A DNA stretch of 64,000 bases from Trichomonas vaginalis G3 (GCF_026262505.1 NC_067204.1:16098165-16162164), one strand, 5' to 3'. Counted from the first letter of the stretch, positions 54,140 to 62,615 are shown. The notes: generated by a model not told the origin, from the sequence alone. A program made the numbers and translations.

Positions 54140-54559
54140 ATGACGAAATTCATCTCAGTAAATAAGTACATGACAGAAGTCAAAGATAAGTTAGCTCCAT
54201 TCGCATATTTGAATGTTTACTTCTACAATTTTGATAAGTCTACATTTGACAAAATTTGGAACATTGCACCAGAAGTTTGCTGTTGTTAGAAAAAGTGGTG
54301 CAACTTTTGAAGACTTATACATTGACGGTATGTTGACAGTCAAAGAAAATTTTGACAGAAAGTTCTCAAAACTCGAAGAAGGTAAAGCATACAAACTTGT
54401 TATACCTTATGAACCAAAGAAAGCAGACGACTATGAATATTATGAGTCTAAGATAGTTGAAGTTCAAGGTAAGTTGGGTAAAAAAGATTTTAGAGTCTAA
54501 GCCAGTGTTTACTCCTAAAGAGGAAGAGAAACATTGACATTGACCCAGAAATGTTCTAA
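54140..54559 (+). pseudogene. Unrecognised ~140-residue protein downstream of the helicase, right arm, broken
   Basis: Starts MTKFISVNKYMTEVKDKLAP. The readable second part is FAVVRKSGATFEDLYIDGML, VKENFDRKFSKLEEGKAYKL and VIPYEPKKADDYEYYESKIV, and the end is acidic. The strand-turn pattern with an acidic tail is reminiscent of viral single-strand-binding proteins; this is an inference from position and composition. About two or three breaks. Confidence 0.45.
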
Positions 54560-54576
54560 AAATAAAATTTTTATTT

Positions 54577-55035
54577 TTACATGTCATATCTCCCCTTCTC
54601 TGAAACTGGCTCTGGTTCTTTCTTCTCTTCTTCTACTTTCTTTTCTTCTTTTCTTTCTTTTCTCTCTTCTTCTTCTCTGGTGGAGTTATGTCAAATTTGG
54701 CGCAACTATATTTATGTAAAGTTCTTTGTCCTTTAATAGCTCATCTATTCTGTTTTTCTATTTCATCTTCAAGAACAGCGCATGTTGTCTTCTTGCATTC
54801 TAAGAAGTTTTGTTGGACTTCATCTCTCCAAGAGGCGTCATCTCTGTCAACAAGTCTGTCATGACAAACTTAAGACTGCTCTGCTTAATGTTTTATGGTT
54901 CTTGTCATATTCCCAGAAACAGAACTTTAGAACAAATTCACCTTTCTTGTTTACACTATGTAAGATTTTATGGTCGACAGAAGTTTTAGAGTCAAAAAGC
55001 TTGTCTCGAATATAGATAGCGAAATCACTAGACAT
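54577..55035 (-). pseudogene. Protein with Lys/Glu tail, right arm, broken
   Basis: Counterpart of the open gene 34239-34682. MSSDFAIYIRDKLFDSKTSV-like start and the Glu/Lys/Pro-rich tail can be traced, with several breaks. It is convergent with the preceding gene, 17 bp between stops, and divergent from the ATPase. Confidence 0.5.
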
Positions 55036-55070
55036 TTTCTAAAAGATAAAATTTTAATTTTTCTAAAAAT

Positions 55071-55946
55071 ATGTTAGAAAAAAAGTTTGCTGACATTGAC
55101 AAGAAATTTGAGAATGTTTTTAAACAAGAACAAGAGGAAGTTAGAAAATGCTCAATAAAACCTATACATGACAAGTTCTTATTTGCTCAGAATGGTATAA
55201 CAGGTCTAATTGCACCACCTGGGTCGGGTAAGACTTTCACTTATCTTAAAATGGCTGCACAACAACAAGAACTAGATGAGAAGAACCCATTCTATGAGTT
55301 AGTTGTTATTTGTAGTACTTCTGGTCAATTTGACCAAACCGTCAATTCGTTCAAAGATATTATAAAGAAGTCTAAGTTAGTATGTATAAAGGATACTGAG
55401 TTGTTAGATTGGATAAAGAAGTACCAAAGAAGAGTTTTGAAATATAATGCTATAAATGAGTATATAAATTCTAAGTTTAAAGACCCAAATGAGGAAATGC
55501 AGAGAATATTAGAGAAGAAACACTTCAGAAACAAACAGAAAGAGATAGAATACATTTCGAAGAAATTGCAATCTTACGATTGGAAGACTTACCCTCATAG
55601 ATGTCTTCTTATCTTAGATGATTTCGCCTCTCATCCTTTGTTAAAGAACAGAGAACAAGATATGTGTCGAATTCTTAAGAAGCTCAGACACTTTAACATT
55701 TCAGTTGTCATTTGTGTACAGACAGCCAAGAGTTTAAGTAAGGATGTTAAAAGAATACTTACTGACATTATACTTTTCCCCGGATTGTCCGAAGACGATT
55801 TCATGGAACTTATGAAAGAGTCCATGGCAGGTAAGTTTGACAGACATGAACTATGGGAGAAGTACAAAGTCATACAAGACCCTCATACTTCTTTCAGAAT
55901 TCATATCTACGCAAACAAAGTTCAAATTGTAAAAAGTCAAGCGTAA
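55071..55946 (+). CDS. DNA-packaging ATPase (A32/FtsK-HerA type), right arm, open
   Basis: 291 residues. Walker A APPGSGKT at about residues 48-55 after the lead-in NGITGLI, Walker B RCLLILDDFA at about 180-189, followed by a conserved Gln-containing strand (FNISVVICVQTAKSL), the sensor position of this family. Length and motif spacing fit the ATPases that pump Polinton, adenovirus-like and poxvirus genomes into capsids. The stop is directly followed by a 186-bp insert with a 22-bp duplication. The leader is TTTTTCTAAAAATATG. Confidence 0.8.
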   Translation: MLEKKFADIDKKFENVFKQEQEEVRKCSIKPIHDKFLFAQNGITGLIAPPGSGKTFTYLKMAAQQQELDEKNPFYELVVICSTSGQFDQTVNSFKDIIKKSKLVCIKDTELLDWIKKYQRRVLKYNAINEYINSKFKDPNEEMQRILEKKHFRNKQKEIEYISKKLQSYDWKTYPHRCLLILDDFASHPLLKNREQDMCRILKKLRHFNISVVICVQTAKSLSKDVKRILTDIILFPGLSEDDFMELMKESMAGKFDRHELWEKYKVIQDPHTSFRIHIYANKVQIVKSQA

Positions 55947-56128
55947 AAATAAAGAGTTCATCTACCCTACTTGTTTGAAGGCGACCCCGAAAGAAGTCGG
56001 TCTCGCTGTGCTTCACTGTTTTCATAGAGTTTTGGCGACTGGGGTTTTTTAACTACTCGCTGTTCTTCACTGTTTTCATACGGAATCTCTTCCCTCGGTT
56101 TTCCGAGGGAAGCAAGCATATGAGGAAA
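55943..56128. mobile_element. 186-bp insert at the ATPase stop codon, 22-bp flanking repeat
   Basis: TTCAAATTGTAAAAAGTCAA and two more bases occur at 55921-55942 and again at 56129-56150; the left arm has one copy and no insert. Inside are the repeated phrase GCT(G)TTCTTCACTGTTTTCATA and the block CGGAATCTCTTCCCTCGGTT with the hairpin CTCGGTTTTCCGAG. The same block lies in the foldback element at about 11865-11900 and 25090-25130. The stop codon is retained. Confidence 0.55.
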
Positions 56129-56173
56129 TTCAAATTGTAAAAAGTCAAGCTTGAAAAATCTAAGTGTTTAGTC

Positions 56174-56353
56174 TTAGTAAGATGGTAGCTTCTTAAAGCA
56201 TATGCCGTCCTTGAGTTTTATGTACGTGAAGAGAAGTACAATGAATTCAATTACGAGTACAATTGCAATGACAACTAAGGCAACTATTTTTGTCTTTTGC
56301 CAGCAAGGGTACTTCTTCTCTTCCAATGGTTCGGCAGAACTATACTCACTCAT
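56174..56353 (-). CDS. Small single-pass membrane protein, right arm, intact
   Basis: 59 residues: MSEYSSAEPLEEKKYPCWQK, one membrane segment VALVVIAIVLVIEFIVLLFT, then a short basic tail DGICFKKLP. The hydrophilic N-terminus has no signal peptide, and positive charges flank both sides of the segment. Almost identical to 33128-33307. It could act at the host membrane or in an envelope-like layer; nothing in the sequence decides this. Confidence 0.65.
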   Translation of the reverse strand: MSEYSSAEPLEEKKYPCWQKTKIVALVVIAIVLVIEFIVLLFTYIKLKDGICFKKLPSY

Positions 56354-56396
56354 GAGAAATGCCAAAACGGTTTAATAGAAAAAGTGTTATTTTTTC

Positions 56397-56591
56397 ATGT
56401 CCGAAGACTCGAAGGTGCAACACTTCCAAAATACCGACGAACTCAGAAGAGCAGCATGGCAGTATCTTCTTGACAACTTCTTTGAGTTCTCCAAGTACAC
56501 CTTGGAAAATGCTGAAGAACTCCGACACAGAGAATTTGGAGAAATTGCACTCCAATACTACATTGACAAACAAAGGGTAAACAAAGGGTAA
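56397..56591 (+). CDS. Unrecognised 64-residue helical protein (MSEDSKVQHF), right arm, intact
   Basis: MSEDSKVQHFQNTDELRRAA..., then LLDNFFEFSKYTLENAEELR and EIALQYYIDKQRV: three probable helices with many Phe/Tyr. The left copy ends two residues earlier. Divergent from the membrane-protein gene with 43 bp between the ATGs; the box GTTATTTTTTCATG lies at the start. Confidence 0.6.
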   Translation: MSEDSKVQHFQNTDELRRAAWQYLLDNFFEFSKYTLENAEELRHREFGEIALQYYIDKQRVNKG

Positions 56592-56631
56592 AATAAGACT
56601 AAAAACTTAACGTTTAAAAAGTGACATTTTT

Positions 56632-56832
56632 ATGAGCTCCGAGTCACCGAGAAAACTTGGTCAGATGTTAGCAGCTTACTTCCCTGAGGAGGATGGAAGC
56701 GTTACATACGTAAGGTTCAAAAACAACGAACCTGGAATTGCGTACCAAATTCGCAATTACATGACCATGGAAGAGTACGAAAGGTTCCTACAAGAGAAAC
56801 CAGCTCTAAACAACTCAGAAAAGAAAGAATAA
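56632..56832 (+). CDS. Unrecognised 66-residue protein (MSSESPRKLG), right arm, intact
   Basis: MSSESPRKLGQMLAAYFPEE, TYVRFKNNEPGIAYQIRNYM, then a Glu/Lys-rich end. AAAAAGTGACATTTTTATG precedes it. It converges on the P/Q-rich gene with 28 bp between the stops. Near-perfect conservation between arms suggests constraint or recent conversion. Confidence 0.6.
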   Translation: MSSESPRKLGQMLAAYFPEEDGSVTYVRFKNNEPGIAYQIRNYMTMEEYERFLQEKPALNNSEKKE

Positions 56833-56860
56833 AAAGTTTAACTCGTAATTGTTTATTTTT

Positions 56861-57439
56861 TTACTTGTATGGGCAAGCTGCAAGAATGAAGTCGACTATC
56901 TCAGTCTTTGTCTTGACCAGTTGGACGGCTCTTGCGAGTACGTCTGTTTTGCGGTCTCCAGCTGGTGTCTGACCTTCGTAATTGCGCATGTTCTTGAGAG
57001 CTCCAGTTGTAAATGATTGTAGGATGAAGAGTCTCTCAGACTGCTTGAGGTAGTCTTCACGGTCACGAACCGAATCTGTGGTACGAGTCGAATTGGTCGA
57101 CCTTAGGGAAGAGACTGAAAGCCTGTCGTCTTCCATAGGAGCTGTAGCATACTCTTTGCGTAAGCGGTTCAGGCCTTCTTCGAAGTCTTGGTCTCTCTTC
57201 GATTGGGATTGAGATTGGAATTGCTGGGGTGGAGCTTGCTGGAACATCCAAGGGTTGGGGAAGTAAGGCATAGGCTGAGGAGGGTAGTTCGGGAAGCCTT
57301 GTAGTGGAAATTGGTAGTAACCTTGAGGTGGAAATTGGTAGTAATTTGGTGGAGGGACTTGCTGGAACTGAGGTGCAGGGGCTGGTGCTTTAGGTTCCTC
57401 TGGTTTGGGAATGGACTCGGTTGGTGGGACGTCGGACAT
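56861..57439 (-). CDS. P/Q-rich protein, right arm, intact
   Basis: 192 residues. The N-terminal half is low-complexity (PNYYQFPPQGYYQFPLQG, PYFPNPWMFQQAPPQQ); the second half is charged and helical (RDQDFEEGLNRLRKEYA, RDREDYLKQSERLFILQS, AVQLVKTKTEIVDFILAACP). A Ser/Thr/Arg patch (SVSSLRSTNSTRTTDSVR) in the middle could be a phosphorylation or nucleic-acid contact region, by inference. Start chosen at MSDVPP, right after the minisatellite side. Not recognised. Confidence 0.6.
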   Translation of the reverse strand: MSDVPPTESIPKPEEPKAPAPAPQFQQVPPPNYYQFPPQGYYQFPLQGFPNYPPQPMPYFPNPWMFQQAPPQQFQSQSQSKRDQDFEEGLNRLRKEYATAPMEDDRLSVSSLRSTNSTRTTDSVRDREDYLKQSERLFILQSFTTGALKNMRNYEGQTPAGDRKTDVLARAVQLVKTKTEIVDFILAACPYK

Positions 57440-57475
57440 TCGTCTGTGCTTAACCGTCGGACCACAACGATAAAA

Positions 57476-57794
57476 ATCTCTGCTACTAGCAGTACTGCTA
57501 CTGACAGTAGCAGTACTTTTACTGACAGTAGCAGTACTTTTCTGACAGTAGCAGTACTTTTACTGACAGTAGCAGTACTTTTTCTGACAGTAGCAGTACT
57601 TTTACTGACAGTAGCAGTACTTTATCGTCGAAAACCCTCTCAAATTTTCCTTTTTACTGCTCCTAGCAGTACTGCTACTGACAGTAGCAGTACTTTTACT
57701 GACAGTAGCAGTACTTTTTCTGACAGTAGCAGTACTTTTACTGACAGTAGCAGTACTTTTTCTGACAGTAGCAGTACTTTTACTGACAGTAGCA
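57476..57794. repeat. Right-arm minisatellite in a divergent promoter (CTGACAGTAGCAGTACTTTT)
   Basis: About 14 units of 20-21 bp, CTGACAGTAGCAGTACTTTT(A), in two blocks separated by a short unique piece near 57625-57660. GTACT and AGTACT inverted words and CTGCTACTGACAGTAGCAG palindromes are included. It runs straight into the ATG at 57795. The left arm has an unrelated repeat here. Confidence 0.85.
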
Positions 57795-58160
57795 ATGGTC
57801 GAGGTCGAACCTACCGACGAGGCAATTTACCTAATTGAAATTAACGAGCTTGTTAAAGACTTCCTCAGGCAGAATGTAAAAGGCAAGCTTGTTAACTGTT
57901 GGATAACGGGAAGGGCTGCCTTGAATCTCGAGACTTCGACTGGAATTCCAATTCAAATACCAGACGGGACAGCCTACGACGACATAAAGCAAGCAAAGAA
58001 AGAAGCTCTTCTCAAGTTCTTTGCCAAGCGTCCTTGGATACTACTTCCAAACAGAGAGAACCCTTTCCCAAGAATGAGCCAAATTCTCAAGGGTCTCCTT
58101 CACTTCTCGGGTCAGCCGTTCTACATAACCTGTGAAGGCGACATCCAACCAGTTCAGTAA
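57795..58160 (+). CDS. Unrecognised 121-residue protein (RAALNLETSTGIP type), right arm, intact
   Basis: MVEVEPTDEAIYLIEINELV, then GRAALNLETSTGIPIQIPDG, AYDDIKQAKKEALLKFFAKR and GQPFYITCEGDIQPVQ. The core is strongly conserved between arms, whereas residues around WILLPNRENPFPRMSQILKG vary. A compact alpha/beta protein is likely. The 5' end abuts the minisatellite, so its leader must lie in or beyond the repeats. No family recognised. Confidence 0.6.
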   Translation: MVEVEPTDEAIYLIEINELVKDFLRQNVKGKLVNCWITGRAALNLETSTGIPIQIPDGTAYDDIKQAKKEALLKFFAKRPWILLPNRENPFPRMSQILKGLLHFSGQPFYITCEGDIQPVQ

Positions 58161-58187
58161 ACATCTCATTTTAACTTCACTTTTTTT

Positions 58188-58209
58188 ATGTTTTAACTTC
58201 ACTTTTTTT
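58188..58209 (+). promoter_or_regulatory. Duplicated TTCACTTTTTTTATG start box
   Basis: TTAACTTCACTTTTTTTATG occurs twice in tandem, the second ending on the ATG at 58210. TCACTT fits the TCA[T/C]T[T/A] initiator described for T. vaginalis genes. Confidence 0.5.
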
Positions 58210-58506
58210 ATGTTTTTACTCACACTCGTACTCAACAGGTTTGTGTACAACTATTTCAACTGTGAACCTTGTATTGACCGGTCTTCCTGCAAATGCAAGT
58301 TCGGTCAATACACAATTTATGGTGGCAAGAAGGACAGTGGGGAATGTTATTCTGACATCTGTTGTTGCGCTCGAGAGAGATTTGAAATTTCAGAGCCACC
58401 TCCCCCAAGAACTCCAACACCAACACTCAAGTTGCCAAAGACTCATGTGAAGAAGAAGCCTTCTGGTAAGTTTCTTATAGCCATATACATGGCACGCTTT
58501 GAGTAA
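58210..58506 (+). CDS. Cys-rich, possibly secreted or anchored 98-residue protein, right arm only
   Basis: MFLLTLVLNRFVYNYFN is a plausible signal or anchor segment. It is followed by a Cys-rich stretch of ten Cys in about 40 residues (CEPCIDRSSCKCKF, CYSDICCC), a Pro-rich linker (SEPPPPRTPTPTLKLP) and a basic end. The ATG at 58210 is preferred over 58132 because of the duplicated start box. Cys spacing suggests a small disulphide or zinc module. At the corresponding left-arm place only the edges of this region are present. Confidence 0.5.
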   Translation: MFLLTLVLNRFVYNYFNCEPCIDRSSCKCKFGQYTIYGGKKDSGECYSDICCCARERFEISEPPPPRTPTPTLKLPKTHVKKKPSGKFLIAIYMARFE

Positions 58507-58528
58507 AAACATTTTTTTCATTTTTTGA

Positions 58529-59068
58529 ATGAAGCAAGTTAAATTCGTCCCACACCAATCTCAATGGACCGATGAAGAGTTTCAAGCCATGCTTGAAGAC
58601 GTTGAGAACGACATAGACGGCGAACTTGAAGGAGCTCAAATCACAATTGCAACCAAAATTGCAGGAGTCAAGGAACAGATAGCTCCACTTAAAGCTACCA
58701 AAGCTACTCTTGACCTCATGGATAGTTACCGTTTAGATGTCAAGAGTGGAATAAGACATTTAAAATTAAAACTTCTAAACTACGAAGCTATACTCCAAAA
58801 GTTAGCAGAAATGAGAAGACTTTACCAGAGCTACTTACATGTAAGGGACTTACCTTCAAGCAGTCCGACCAAAGATGAATTTTCTGACATTGTCCCAATT
58901 TTGTCCGAAAGTCAGCTCAGATGTTTCGAACTGCTCCCAACATATCCAGAATATGAAAATTTGCCTGAACTCTTTCGGTTCCTAAAAAACGTTTTTTGGT
59001 TCTCATGTTCCAAACTTTTATCGGAAGAGACAACAAACGTTCAGAAGAAGAACAAGATATTATTTTAA
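58529..59068 (+). CDS. Coiled-coil 179-residue protein, right arm, open
   Basis: MKQVKFVPHQSQWTDEEFQA, then heptad-like helices (EVENDIDGELEGAQ type; IATKIAGVKEQIAPLKATKA; LKLKLLNYEAILQKLAEMRR) and a Ser/Pro turn (VRDLPSSSPTKDEF). The end differs from the left copy after PELFR. Box TCATTTTTTGAATG at the start. A dimerising structural or regulatory protein is plausible. Confidence 0.6.
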   Translation: MKQVKFVPHQSQWTDEEFQAMLEDVENDIDGELEGAQITIATKIAGVKEQIAPLKATKATLDLMDSYRLDVKSGIRHLKLKLLNYEAILQKLAEMRRLYQSYLHVRDLPSSSPTKDEFSDIVPILSESQLRCFELLPTYPEYENLPELFRFLKNVFWFSCSKLLSEETTNVQKKNKILF

Positions 59069-59133
59069 ACTTGTTGTATGACATAACTGTCATAACAAGC
59101 TTTTTGAAGTAAAACCGCCATTCTCAAACCACT

Positions 59134-59144
59134 TCATTTTTTCG
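59134..59144 (+). promoter_or_regulatory. TCATTTTTTCG initiator-like box
   Basis: The box TCATTTTTTCG abuts ATG at 59145 and is conserved in the left arm. It matches the T. vaginalis initiator consensus TCA[T/C]T[T/A], with transcription expected at the A and a leader of only nine bases. Confidence 0.55.
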
Positions 59145-59828
59145 ATGTCCGAACAAGCACCGAAGCCGAACACAATAGCAGATGTCCTTTCAAGGTTACC
59201 AGACAAGCGCCCAGTTCAAATTCAAATTGCCCAATTGAAAGCTCATCTGACAAACACCATTAAGACTCTCCAAAGTAGTCTTATGACAGAGATGACCAAT
59301 CTCAAAGCCGATGTCCTCATGAACCAAGCTTCCAATGAGAAATGCCTGAACGATTTCGCGGAAACCTTGCGCAATTACGAGAGAGAGAACCGAGACCTTG
59401 CCAGACTCATCTACCGTTTCTTCGAAGAGATAGACGCCATCTGGAAGGTACTCGGAAAGGACAGAACATGCAACACCGTACTTCGTGAGTACCAAATTGA
59501 AGAAGGAATTGTCGAGGAAGAAGAGGAAGAAGAGGAAGAAGAGAAACACGAAGAAGAGGAAGTTTGGGCAACCCTTGTTGCCGATGACACTTACGAAATT
59601 TCCCAACCCTACCCATACAAAATCCGCAACAGGGAGACAGGCAAGGTTCTTACCCCAGTCCTCAACAACTTGGGACACTTGAACCTTAACCTTCGGAATC
59701 GCGGTTCAATTTCCATGGGCAAGCTTGTCGCAATTCAATGGGTTCCAAATCCAGGCAAGAAGACGAAGGTCAGACACATTGACGGTGACAAGCTCAACAA
59801 CCGTAAGGAGAACCTCGAGTGGTTCTAA
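59145..59828 (+). CDS. HNH_3-like domain protein with acidic linker, right arm, open
   Basis: 227 residues. An N-terminal helical part (IQIAQLKAHLTNTIKTLQSS, YERENRDLARLIYRFFEEID) leads through a Glu run (about residues 123-140) to a C-terminal domain: YEISQPYPYKIRNRETGKVL, LNLNLRNRGSISMGKLVAIQ, WVPNPGKKTKVRHIDGDKLN and NRKENLEWF. The VAIQWVPNP..K..VRHIDGDK.NNR.ENLEW pattern is the HNH_3 signature of phage and homing endonucleases; the NUMOD4-like strand before it fits too. It might be a nuclease or a DNA-binding regulator of the element. Both arms keep it open. Confidence 0.7.
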   Translation: MSEQAPKPNTIADVLSRLPDKRPVQIQIAQLKAHLTNTIKTLQSSLMTEMTNLKADVLMNQASNEKCLNDFAETLRNYERENRDLARLIYRFFEEIDAIWKVLGKDRTCNTVLREYQIEEGIVEEEEEEEEEEKHEEEEVWATLVADDTYEISQPYPYKIRNRETGKVLTPVLNNLGHLNLNLRNRGSISMGKLVAIQWVPNPGKKTKVRHIDGDKLNNRKENLEWF

Positions 59829-59877
59829 GAGTAAAAAAATTTTATTTTAGGGGGAAACCCCAAGTAAATTTAGGTGT

Positions 59878-60141
59878 TTATTTGGATAAGTATGTGAAAT
59901 TAAGGTCAATTTGCAAAATTAGTTCCCGACCTTTGAATTGGACTCTTTCGTCATCCCAGTTGCGTAGGAGGTCGTCCCAGAGAAGTTGGTAGAATTGCCA
60001 ATCAAGGACGATTTGTCCTCCCCAGGCATTGAGGATGTACTGCTCGTAGAGTCTCATGACCTCTGCCTTGCACCAGACACCCTCTCCCTTGGAACGTAAG
60101 GCTTCTTCGAAGTGCTCGAATGCGATTGGCTGCGTGACCAT
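59878..60141 (-). CDS. Unrecognised 87-residue protein, right arm, intact
   Basis: MVTQPIAFEHFEEALRSKGE..., WCKAEVMRLYEQYILNAWGG, YQLLWDDLLRNWDDERVQFK. Trp-rich and helical. The ATG at 60141 is used because the box AAGTGTCATTTCGG precedes it in both arms. Converges on the HNH_3-like gene with 49 bp between the stops, a short AT/T-run possibly serving both 3' ends. Confidence 0.6.
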   Translation of the reverse strand: MVTQPIAFEHFEEALRSKGEGVWCKAEVMRLYEQYILNAWGGQIVLDWQFYQLLWDDLLRNWDDERVQFKGRELILQIDLNFTYLSK

Positions 60142-60171
60142 CCGAAATGACACTTTTTGTCCGTTTGGTCA

Positions 60172-60417
60172 ATGTTCGTGTCTCGTGCCATAGTCGACGA
60201 AAATACAGACAAACAGGTTATATATGAGTTTGAGACCAAGAATGGTGTAACTCGACCTGTCCGATTCAAAGACTCCGAGGGCGACCATGAAATTAAACGG
60301 AAATTACCTAGGAAGGAATATAAAATGGACTGGTTGCCACCACCTCCACCTCCACCACCTTTACCTGTTCCTCAAGTAAATAAGCCTTTCCCGTTCCCAA
60401 GAATTCCCACATTTTAA
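60172..60417 (+). CDS. Proline-rich 81-residue protein, right arm, intact
   Basis: MFVSRAIVDENTDKQVIYEF, a charged middle (RPVRFKDSEGDHEIKRKLPR) and WLPPPPPPPPLPVPQ near the end. The poly-Pro stretch could bind SH3/WW-like or profilin-type partners; only the composition suggests this. Here the 3' end is whole, which defines the empty site of the foldback element. Converges on DNA polymerase B with 22 bp between stops. Confidence 0.6.
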   Translation: MFVSRAIVDENTDKQVIYEFETKNGVTRPVRFKDSEGDHEIKRKLPRKEYKMDWLPPPPPPPPLPVPQVNKPFPFPRIPTF

Positions 60418-60439
60418 TTCAAATTCGAATAAAAATTTT

Positions 60440-62584
60440 TTATTTCATGCAATTTTTATTTCTGTGCCGTCTTCAAGTATGCCCAGTACTTACGCTTGGA
60501 GAGGACATGAACTTCGGTGAAAATTTTGTCCAATTTGAATTGACCCATCTTCTCACCGACCATACCCATTTCAATGAGTTTGTTGTATCCTTCTTCGTTC
60601 GTCATGAGTGCGTCAATGTTCTCATAGTAAACCACAACTTTGGATTTGACTTCGGAGAAGAATTTGTTGTAGTTGTCAAGGACTGCCTTTGCGAACTGAG
60701 GGTAAGACCAATGTTCGACAATAGGTTTTAATGTGGTTACTAACCACTTTGACCTTGAGTGAATTCGTACTTCAAAACAAAAGGAGAAAACCTTTCAACA
60801 AAGTTGTCGACCTTCTCATAATGTTTACTCTTCATCTCTTGAGGTTTCTTAATGGAATATCCCCATGTCGAATTCATAAGCAATTTGAGTGTCATTGCAA
60901 GTTTGGGGTTTGAAGCTTTCCTAATATCATATAGTTGTTGTATGACTTTCCAACTGTATAGTTCCTTCCCGGGAACTCACCATCTTCGTTTGGAATTCCA
61001 GTCGGAATATATTGGACAAACCTCATGTACGCAGCGTTAAGGTCGACATAGTATATCTTTTCGTTTGAGTCGAACTTGTCGCAACCAATTGGTCCAGTTT
61101 GTGGAAATTCAAGTGAGTCTCTTATCTTCTGAGAAACTTCTCCTGTTATCTCATAAACATCGTCGAAGCAACCTGTTTCATATAAAACCTTCTGACCTAA
61201 CTCAGATGCTCTCCAATACAATTTGACGTCAATTGGATGTCTCAATGGAAGTTTATTTATAGCATCTTGAAGTTCTTGCAACCTCATTGGAAGTTCTTCT
61301 GGTTCAGGTTGGTATCCGAACAATCCAACTCCTTGTGGAATTGTGTACTTCTTTTGTACTAGAACTTTGTCTGGAACAACTTTTGGTCTTGCTAACAGTG
61401 AAAAGTTTGTTTCGTCTTTTGGTACAAAAGTTTCTGTCAGCTTGTCATCTGGAATTGGTTCCAACAAACCTTTCTCGAAAAGAATGTTTACAGCTCTGAC
61501 AATGTTGCACTTGCCTTTTCCGAACAATGGGTTTGTAAGACTTTCGTTCAACATGAAGTGGTTGTGGACAATTACAATCTTCAACCATGGTAAATTGAAC
61601 TCAACAACATAGTCGTCATGTGAAGAACCTTTAGCTGTAGGTATGTTGACTCGGATATTGACATTTGCCAACGGTGCAATTTTTGCCAATTGACCTCTGA
61701 GCATGTACCTTGTCTTCACACATGACTCAAGATACTTCATCTTCTCATCTGTAACAAGACCAGAGTTCCTGAGACATGTAAGAATACAAGGTTCATTGAC
61801 AATTGTTTCAATTGAATTGTAAATTCCATACCTTGTCAAGTCAATGTCAGACTTATTTATGAAGGGGAAGTATCCAGCATGTTGTCTGACTGCTTGAGGG
61901 TTAGGTTGGTACCATTCGAACTTGACACTTGCAATTCCTTCAATTGCATTCAAAATGTCTGAGTCTGAGTCAACCATTTGTTCTCTCTTTGTAGTCTTGA
62001 AAGCGTCAAGAAGTTTTGCGGCTGTTTGTTCATTGCCATGTGCATAGTAAATGTGACCATCCAAATCTGTTATGGTCAATTTGAGATTGTGTCCTTTCTT
62101 ATTTCCGTCTTGTATGGCAGCAAGTACTCCCATGAAGCCTTCTTTGTTCTTTCCTTCGTCAAAGTTTACTGTAAAGGTTCGACCAGATGTAATTTGACTT
62201 CTAACTTCACGATACTTTTCATATGCATATCTTGTTCTTTCCATGGGAGCATGTGCGTCTTCACCTTTTCCTTTTCTTCTTCAAAGGATGCAATTGTCGT
62301 CATGTTTCCAGTAAATCTGGCAAAGCCGTCGTGTCCTTCAACTTGAGGTTCACTAACATCGAAAGGCATGTCCATAAGACGTTCTTCTTCTAACCTCTCT
62401 AGTCTGTTTGGATAATTGGCACGTGCTGTTTCCAAATCCATTTCGTAGCGAAGACCAGACAATTTGTCATAGACTTTTATGGGTCTTCCCTTCCTATATT
62501 TAAACTTCTTCGAAACTCTCCAACCATATCCTTGCAACTCTGCTTTTATTCTAGCAGACTTTCTATCCATTCTATATGGGGCAT
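60440..62584 (-). pseudogene. Polinton DNA polymerase B, right arm, broken
   Basis: About 714 codons, roughly four breaks. The longest open part (450 codons) carries ILTCLRNSGLVTDEKMKYLE, the PIGCDKFDSNEKIYYVDLNA motif A region and its upstream palm/TPR-like segment. The amino-terminal 100 residues (RIKAELQGYGWRVSKKFKYR, GLRYEMDLETARANYPNRLE) do not look like a standard exonuclease. The gene converges on the proline-rich gene and diverges from nothing; upstream small genes read the same way. Confidence 0.7.
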
Positions 62585-62615
62585 TTTTTATAAAAATAAA
62601 AAAATATTTTTTTCT

